Shown in pieces: positions 59,488 through 64,000 of a stretch of 64,000 nt of DNA (its first letter is position 1; the number at the start of each line of letters is the position of its first letter). The notes under the pieces are model-generated. The model was not told the DNA's origin. It saw nothing but the letters and a program-made list of their open reading frames with translations, and searched no databases. Position numbers and translations under genes: made by a program. The stretch is from the NCBI GenBank assembly GCA_016868855.1, contig VGFP01000002.1:366372-430371 (forward strand). The letters are read 5' to 3'. The stretch is from Bacteroidota bacterium. Its GTDB lineage: Bacteria > Bacteroidota > Bacteroidia > Chitinophagales > Chitinophagaceae.

Positions 59488-59805
59488 ATGAAAATTTTCG
59501 TTGCTGGTTTGCCCTATGATTTGGATGACGCAGAGTTGGAAGAGATATTCGAAAAATTTGGAAAAGTTGATTCTGCGAAAGTCGCGATGGATAAAATGAC
59601 CGGCAAGAGCAGGGGATTCGGATTTGTTGAGATGCCAATAGAAGAAGAAGCCAAAGATGCCATTGAAAACCTCAATGATATTTCACTGGGAAAAAAGCCA
59701 TTGGTGGTCAAGGCTGCTGAAGAAAGGCAGCCAGGCACGGGCAGCTCGAATTTCAATAGACGTCCGGGTGGCTTTCAGCAGGACCGCGGACCAAGACGCT
59801 TCTAA
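59488..59805 (+). CDS. RRM-domain RNA-binding protein
   Basis: KIFVAGLPYDLDDAELEEIFEKFG...KSRGFGFVEM (RNP1), basic C-tail. Confidence 0.92.
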   Translation: MKIFVAGLPYDLDDAELEEIFEKFGKVDSAKVAMDKMTGKSRGFGFVEMPIEEEAKDAIENLNDISLGKKPLVVKAAEERQPGTGSSNFNRRPGGFQQDRGPRRF

Positions 59806-61523
59806 AGATTTCCTTTTTTCAATTCCTCAACCGCATGGTTTGCTGCTCTGGCAGTAAGTGCCATGAATGTAAGCGATGGATTTTGTGTGCTGGTTGAAAC
59901 CATGCTCGCACCATCTGTAACAAATACATTTTTGCAATGATGCATGGCATTCCATTTATCTAGCAAAGACGTTTTTGGATCATGCCCCATTCTCACTCCT
60001 CCCATTTCATGTATATCCAGTCCGGGTGCTTGCTTGCTGTCTCGTTGTTTGATATCTGTGCAACCTGCCACTTCAAGCATTTCTGATGCAACCTGCAAGA
60101 AATCATCTTTCAGTTTGATATCATTGTCGTCGTAATCAATGGAAGTGATCAACAGCGGCATGCCCCACTTGTCTTTTTGGTCTTTGCTCAGTCTTGCATG
60201 GTTGCTCTCTTTCGGAATGGTTTCTCCCTGCATCATCATGCTCACGCGCCATTCTCCTGCTTCTGAATAACTGTTTTTCAGTTCTTCTCCAATGTTTTCG
60301 CTGGTTCCCCTTCCTCTGCTGGATCCATAAAATACCATATAGCCCCTCAGGAAGTCCATTTCCTGTTTGTGTACATTTCTGAAATTAGGCATCATTGGTT
60401 GGGTTGGCCTTCTTCCGTAGTAATATTTATCATCCGGACCATCATAGGCGGCACTGACGGTGCCTCTGTAGTTATGAAAAGCAATGTATTTGCCAAGCAA
60501 TCCACTGTCATTTCCAAGTCCATTTGAAAATCTATTGGATGTTGAATTCAATAAAATCAAATTGGTATTGAGACAAGCCGCATTTACAAAAATGATTTTT
60601 GCATAATATTCTTCTTCCTTGCCTGTATGCGCATCAATGATTTTGACACCTTTTGCTTTTCCCAGTTTTTCATCATAGATGATGGAATGTACAACAGCAT
60701 CTGTCCGCATACTGAGGTTGCCGGTTTTTGCAGCCCATGGGATGGTTGAAGAATTTGAGCTATAATATCCACCAAATGGACAACCTCTTTCACATAGAGT
60801 TCTTGCCTGACATTGCGTTCTCCCTTGCTCTATATGAATGGGATTGGGTTTTGTGAGATGCGCACATCTGCCCTGCACAACTTTTCTGTCTTTATAATGT
60901 TTGTTAATTTTTTGCTGGATTTCAGATTCAACACAGGTCATTTCCCATGCTGGCAAAAATTCACCATCAGGCAATGTATCCAGTCCGTCATAATTTCCAC
61001 TGATGCCTGCAAATCTCTCTACATGTGCATACCATGGGGCTAAATCATCATAACGGATAGGCCAGTCAATCGCAAATCCATCTCTTGCGGGTCCCTCAAA
61101 ATCATATTTACTCCAACGCTGGGTTTGTCTTGCCCATAAAAGTGATTTGCCACCCACCTGGTAACCGCGAATCCAATCATATGGCTTCTCCTGTATGTAG
61201 GGGTGCTCTGTATCTTTTACAAAAAAATGTTCTGTGGCCTCGCTGAATGCATAGCATCTGGATACAACGGGATTTTCATCCAGTACTTTCCGGGGCATTT
61301 TCAGGTGATGCGGAAATTCCCACGGATGCTTGGTAGCAGTGGGGTAGTCTTTTAGGTGAACCACATCCTTCCCTCTTTCGATCACCAATGTTTTCAGTCC
61401 TTTTTCACACAACTCTTTGGCAGCCCATCCACCACTCATTCCTGAGCCAATCACAATGGCATCAAATGAGTTGGTTTTGATCGACTTGATATTCAAGTTG
61501 GGTGCACCTGATTCGTTGTTCAT
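59802..61523 (-). CDS. GMC-family oxidoreductase (FAD)
   Basis: DAIVIGSGMSGGWAAKELCEKGLKTLVIERG; C-terminal HEMGGVRMGHDPKTS...VTDGASMVSTSTQNPSLTFMALTARAA. Confidence 0.9.
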   Translation of the reverse strand: MNNESGAPNLNIKSIKTNSFDAIVIGSGMSGGWAAKELCEKGLKTLVIERGKDVVHLKDYPTATKHPWEFPHHLKMPRKVLDENPVVSRCYAFSEATEHFFVKDTEHPYIQEKPYDWIRGYQVGGKSLLWARQTQRWSKYDFEGPARDGFAIDWPIRYDDLAPWYAHVERFAGISGNYDGLDTLPDGEFLPAWEMTCVESEIQQKINKHYKDRKVVQGRCAHLTKPNPIHIEQGRTQCQARTLCERGCPFGGYYSSNSSTIPWAAKTGNLSMRTDAVVHSIIYDEKLGKAKGVKIIDAHTGKEEEYYAKIIFVNAACLNTNLILLNSTSNRFSNGLGNDSGLLGKYIAFHNYRGTVSAAYDGPDDKYYYGRRPTQPMMPNFRNVHKQEMDFLRGYMVFYGSSRGRGTSENIGEELKNSYSEAGEWRVSMMMQGETIPKESNHARLSKDQKDKWGMPLLITSIDYDDNDIKLKDDFLQVASEMLEVAGCTDIKQRDSKQAPGLDIHEMGGVRMGHDPKTSLLDKWNAMHHCKNVFVTDGASMVSTSTQNPSLTFMALTARAANHAVEELKKGNL

Positions 61524-61611
61524 GTTGGAAATTTTGTTAGATGAATGTACGGATAATAATCATTGGGTGGACTTGCCTCCAATCGATAGATTGCCTACAT
61601 TTGCCTCCCCA

Positions 61612-61684
<73 letters not shown>

Positions 61685-61728
61685 CAATAAGTCTTTTTAA
61701 AAGAGATTTATCAAAGCCAAATGGACCT

Positions 61729-62043
61729 CTACATGAATCCCAGTTCTAACTTGGCCTCTTCACTCATCATATCTTTGGTCCAGGCAGGTGTCCAGGTAAT
61801 TTCAACAAATACATCGTTGATGCCTACAATCTCTCTGATTTTTTGATCCACATCATGCGGAAGTGTTTGTGCAGCAGGACAACTTGGAGCAGTCAACGTC
61901 ATGATGATCTGAACATTGTTGATTGGAACAATATTTACTTCGTAGATCAAGCCGAGCTCCCATATATTCACAGGAAGTTCGGGATCAAAAACTGTCTTGA
62001 TCTTTTCAATTACTTCTTGTTTCAGTTGTTCTTCTGTCTTCAT
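61729..62043 (-). CDS. DUF59/MIP18-family iron-sulfur assembly protein (SufT-like)
   Basis: VFDPELPVNIWELGLIYEV...MTLTAPSCPAAQTLPHDV. Confidence 0.88.
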   Translation of the reverse strand: MKTEEQLKQEVIEKIKTVFDPELPVNIWELGLIYEVNIVPINNVQIIMTLTAPSCPAAQTLPHDVDQKIREIVGINDVFVEITWTPAWTKDMMSEEAKLELGFM

Positions 62044-62051
62044 ATAAATCT

Positions 62052-62108
62052 GTTAACAGTTGACGGTTAACAGTTGTCAGTTGACCGTTAACATTCAACC
62101 GTCAACTG
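62052..62108. repeat. Heptameric tandem repeat (GTTRACN-like) with internal inverted repeat
   Basis: GTTAACA GTTGACG GTTAACA GTTGTCA GTTGACC GTTAACA TTCAACC GTCAACT; perfect 13-bp inverted repeat ACAGTTGACGGTT (62056-62068)/AACCGTCAACTGT (62097-62109). Confidence 0.75.
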
Positions 62109-62150
62109 TATTTCCTTCTCTCTTGCTACTTGTCTCTTCCCCCAATTTAT

Positions 62151-62582
62151 TTAACCCTTGAGCTTGAATGCAGTTGCATCCAACTTCATCTGCTTGATCA
62201 TCGCACGCAAGCCATTTGATCTTGTTTGTGCGAGATGTGAACTCAATCCAACTTCATCAATGAATCCAAGTGGCGCATCAATGATTTCTTGAGGGGTGTG
62301 TCCACTGAGTACATGGATCATCAGGCTGACAAGTCCTTTAACAATCACCGCATCACTGTCGCCCTCAAAAAAGACACGGCCATCTTTTTCAAAAGAATGG
62401 ATCCATACACTCGATTGACAACCTTTGATTTTATAGTCATCTGTTTTAAAAGTTTCATTGAGGGGTGCGAGTTTTTTCCCCAAATCAATGATGTATTCGT
62501 ACTTCTCTTCCCATGTTTCGAACATGGAAAAATCACCTATGATTTCTTTTTCAATTGCTGATATGGAGGGAGATGTTTCCAT
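62151..62582 (-). CDS. sufE: SufE sulfur acceptor
   Basis: YIIDLGKKLAPL...KIKGCQSSVWIHSF; next to sufS. Confidence 0.92.
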   Translation of the reverse strand: METSPSISAIEKEIIGDFSMFETWEEKYEYIIDLGKKLAPLNETFKTDDYKIKGCQSSVWIHSFEKDGRVFFEGDSDAVIVKGLVSLMIHVLSGHTPQEIIDAPLGFIDEVGLSSHLAQTRSNGLRAMIKQMKLDATAFKLKG

Positions 62583-63815
62583 TTATTTCAACATCTTGAG
62601 TGATTTGTTCAACGCTTCAATCAATATATCAATTTCTTCGATCGTATTGTATGCTGCGAAGGATGCTCTTGTGGTTCCGACGACCCCCAGGCAGTTCATC
62701 AAAGGTTGTGCACAATGGTGACCTGTTCTGACTGCAATACCCTGGTTGTCGAGTAAAATAGCGAGGTCTTGCGGGTGAACACCCTCAATTGTAAATGATA
62801 CGACACTTACTTTCTCTTCAACATCTCCCCTGATTTTCAGTCCCTCTACCAATCTCAGTTTTGAGCTGGCATATGCAAGCAATTCAGCCTCATGTTGACG
62901 AATAGCAGCCTTCCCGATCCTACTGATGAAATCAATCCCGAATTGAAGTGCAATGACATCAGCAATATTGGGGGTACCTGCTTCAAACTTGAAAGGGAGC
63001 TCGTTGTAAGTTGACTTCTCAAAACTTACCTCTTTGATCATTTCGCCACCTCCCTGATAGGGTTGCATGGATTCAAGTATATGCCGCTTGCCATACAATA
63101 TTCCAACACCAGTCGGACCATATGTTTTATGTCCAGAAAAAACAAAAAAATCACAATCCAACGACTGCACATCGATATCGAGGTGGACTGCCGATTGCGC
63201 CCCATCAACCAATGCGAGTGCACCATGCTGATGAGCGAGTTGAATGATCTGTTCAATTGGATTGATAACACCCAACGCGTTGGATGCATGTACAACTGAT
63301 ACCATTTTGGTCTTGGATGAAAGCATTTTTTTGTATGCTTCCATATCAAGCCTTCCATCTGCATCAATCGGGATTACCCGAATGACTGCACCCTTTCTTT
63401 CAGCGATCATTTGCCAGGGAACAATGTTTGCATGATGTTCCAAGCTGCTGATGATGATTTCATCTCCTGCTTCGAGAAATACATTTCCCCAGGCATTTGA
63501 AACAAGGTTGATGCTTTCAGTCGTTCCTTTTGTGAAAATAATTTCTTCGTGCTGTTTTGCTCCTATGAATGCTTGCACTGCAGCGCGTGAGGCTTCAAAT
63601 GCAGCAGTGGCCTCGTCTGCAAGCGTATGGAGTCCACGGTGAATATTTGCATTGTAATGCGAATAGTAGTGGGTGATGGCATCAATTACTTGTTTTGGCT
63701 TTTGCGCGGTAGCGGCGTTGTCAAAATACACGAGTGACTTTCCCTTGACCTTCCTTTGAAGGATGGGGAACTCACTTCTTATTGATTGCACATCATATGG
63801 TAGGGTAGAAGCCAT
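62583..63815 (-). CDS. sufS: Cysteine desulfurase SufS
   Basis: YFDNAATAQKPKQVIDA; FSGHKTYGPTGVG; VRTGHHCAQPLM. Confidence 0.94.
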   Translation of the reverse strand: MASTLPYDVQSIRSEFPILQRKVKGKSLVYFDNAATAQKPKQVIDAITHYYSHYNANIHRGLHTLADEATAAFEASRAAVQAFIGAKQHEEIIFTKGTTESINLVSNAWGNVFLEAGDEIIISSLEHHANIVPWQMIAERKGAVIRVIPIDADGRLDMEAYKKMLSSKTKMVSVVHASNALGVINPIEQIIQLAHQHGALALVDGAQSAVHLDIDVQSLDCDFFVFSGHKTYGPTGVGILYGKRHILESMQPYQGGGEMIKEVSFEKSTYNELPFKFEAGTPNIADVIALQFGIDFISRIGKAAIRQHEAELLAYASSKLRLVEGLKIRGDVEEKVSVVSFTIEGVHPQDLAILLDNQGIAVRTGHHCAQPLMNCLGVVGTTRASFAAYNTIEEIDILIEALNKSLKMLK

Positions 63816-63820
63816 TTTTT

Positions 63821-64000
63821 CTATGCTTCAAATGATAGTCGTTGAGAAATAATTGTCTCTACATGATGCTTGATCACTTCGTTCTCAATTTGTACGAGGA
63901 TATCACTCGCAAATGCATGCAGCAACAAAGCCTTGGCTTTTTTTTCAGATATACCTCTTGCTCTCAGGTAGAACAGCGCATCCTCGTCTAATTTACCGAT
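63821..64000 (-). CDS. sufD: SufD C-terminus (truncated by window end)
   Basis: Reverse strand reads IGKLDEDALFYLRARGISEKKAKALLLHAFASDILVQIENEVIKHHVETIISQRLSFEA*; typical SufB/D C-terminus upstream of sufS. Confidence 0.85.
   Translation of the reverse strand: MGKLDEDALFYLRARGISEKKAKALLLHAFASDILVQIENEVIKHHVETIISQRLSFEA

Overview
The window is a gene-dense, low-to-mid GC chromosomal segment. Protein families and the TTG-N19-TAnnTTTG promoter style point to a Bacteroidota bacterium, probably Chitinophagaceae-like (inference). I found no IS element, prophage or CRISPR array. It is mostly core metabolism: pntB (3' part), folC, rsmG, mutS, glmM, kynU, pyrF, lipB, deaD, a seven-gene aromatic amino acid operon (pheA-aminotransferase-tyrA-DAHP synthase/chorismate mutase-aroB-aroA-aroC), a PBP1A, a SprE/PorW-like TPR protein, a thrABC operon, ppc, one tRNA-Ala(GGC), and a suf cluster (sufT/E/S and the sufD 3' end). 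The strongest non-routine signals are regulatory and absent from the ORF track. (1) A 24-aa leader peptide, MSTRSNWYSFYFYFYFTSRPGALC, lies upstream of pheA and is followed by mutually exclusive antiterminator and terminator hairpins, a textbook ribosome-mediated Phe/Tyr attenuator for the whole operon. (2) A 29-aa Thr-rich leader peptide, MKTVPHILHLYGLQSTANTTVFTTTTTTL, lies upstream of thrABC. (3) The ThrA N-terminal aspartokinase domain appears to have lost its catalytic motifs while keeping the ACT and homoserine dehydrogenase domains. (4) An ECF sigma factor is paired with an apparent anti-sigma/transmembrane/HtrA-like protease fusion. (5) A CRP/FNR-like dyad sits at an apparent -41.5 position. 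(6) TAnnTTTG-N4-start-codon spacing recurs, suggesting leaderless mRNAs. All calls come from reading the sequence; no searches or folding programs were run.
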